DNA of 6,935 nt from contig JALFIK010000082.1 in the NCBI GenBank assembly GCA_022776205.1, positions 1 to 6,935 of the forward strand. The letters are read 5' to 3'. The notes below the pieces were generated by a model, which was given only the letters and a program-made list of their open reading frames with translations, was not told the DNA's origin and did not search any database. Positions 6,925 to 6,935 of this stretch are shown here, piece by piece. Position 1 is the first letter of the stretch. Every line of letters starts with the position of its first letter. The position numbers and the translations under genes were made by a program. The DNA is from Eubacterium sp. (GTDB lineage Bacteria; Bacillota; Clostridia; Lachnospirales; Lachnospiraceae).

Positions 6925-6935
6925 ATAATAATCAC

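Overview
The window looks like a chromosomal stretch of a low-to-medium GC Firmicute, most likely a gut Lachnospiraceae relative (Clostridium cluster XIVa). This rests on the fused long-form clostridial PurL, strong AGGAGG-type ribosome sites, a GTG start and general codon use. It is an inference, because no rRNA or other taxonomic marker is present. All genes are on the + strand.

Layout: (1) 1-2496 is the C-terminal two thirds of purL (purine synthesis); its start lies upstream of the window. It ends in a clear intrinsic terminator (about 2502-2534). (2) 2497-2805 is a 309-base non-coding region. It holds that terminator, two candidate promoters (2563-2591 and 2632-2640) and a long interrupted RNA hairpin (2658-2751) in the leader of the next gene. 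(3) 2806-4896 is a complete pnp (polynucleotide phosphorylase). (4) 4946-5539 is a short gene for a half-size type I restriction specificity subunit (HsdS-like, one target-recognition domain). (5) 5554-6924 encodes an HsdM-like protein that keeps the family's N-terminal and C-terminal landmarks. It lacks the SAM-binding loop (motif I) and the catalytic NPPY/F motif (motif IV). Only 11 bases follow its stop codon.

The last three genes are tightly spaced (49 and 14 bases) with no visible terminator between them, so pnp, the half-HsdS and the pseudo-HsdM are probably one transcript. The S-before-M order, the single recognition domain and the apparently dead methyltransferase do not fit a working type I restriction-modification system. 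No HsdR is visible, although the window ends too soon to exclude one downstream. The most interesting hypothesis is that this pair is a repurposed DNA- (or RNA-) binding complex made with the RNA-decay enzyme PNPase. The second most interesting element is the long pnp leader hairpin. It resembles in principle the RNase III/PNPase autoregulatory leader of Escherichia coli pnp, with no implied sequence similarity.
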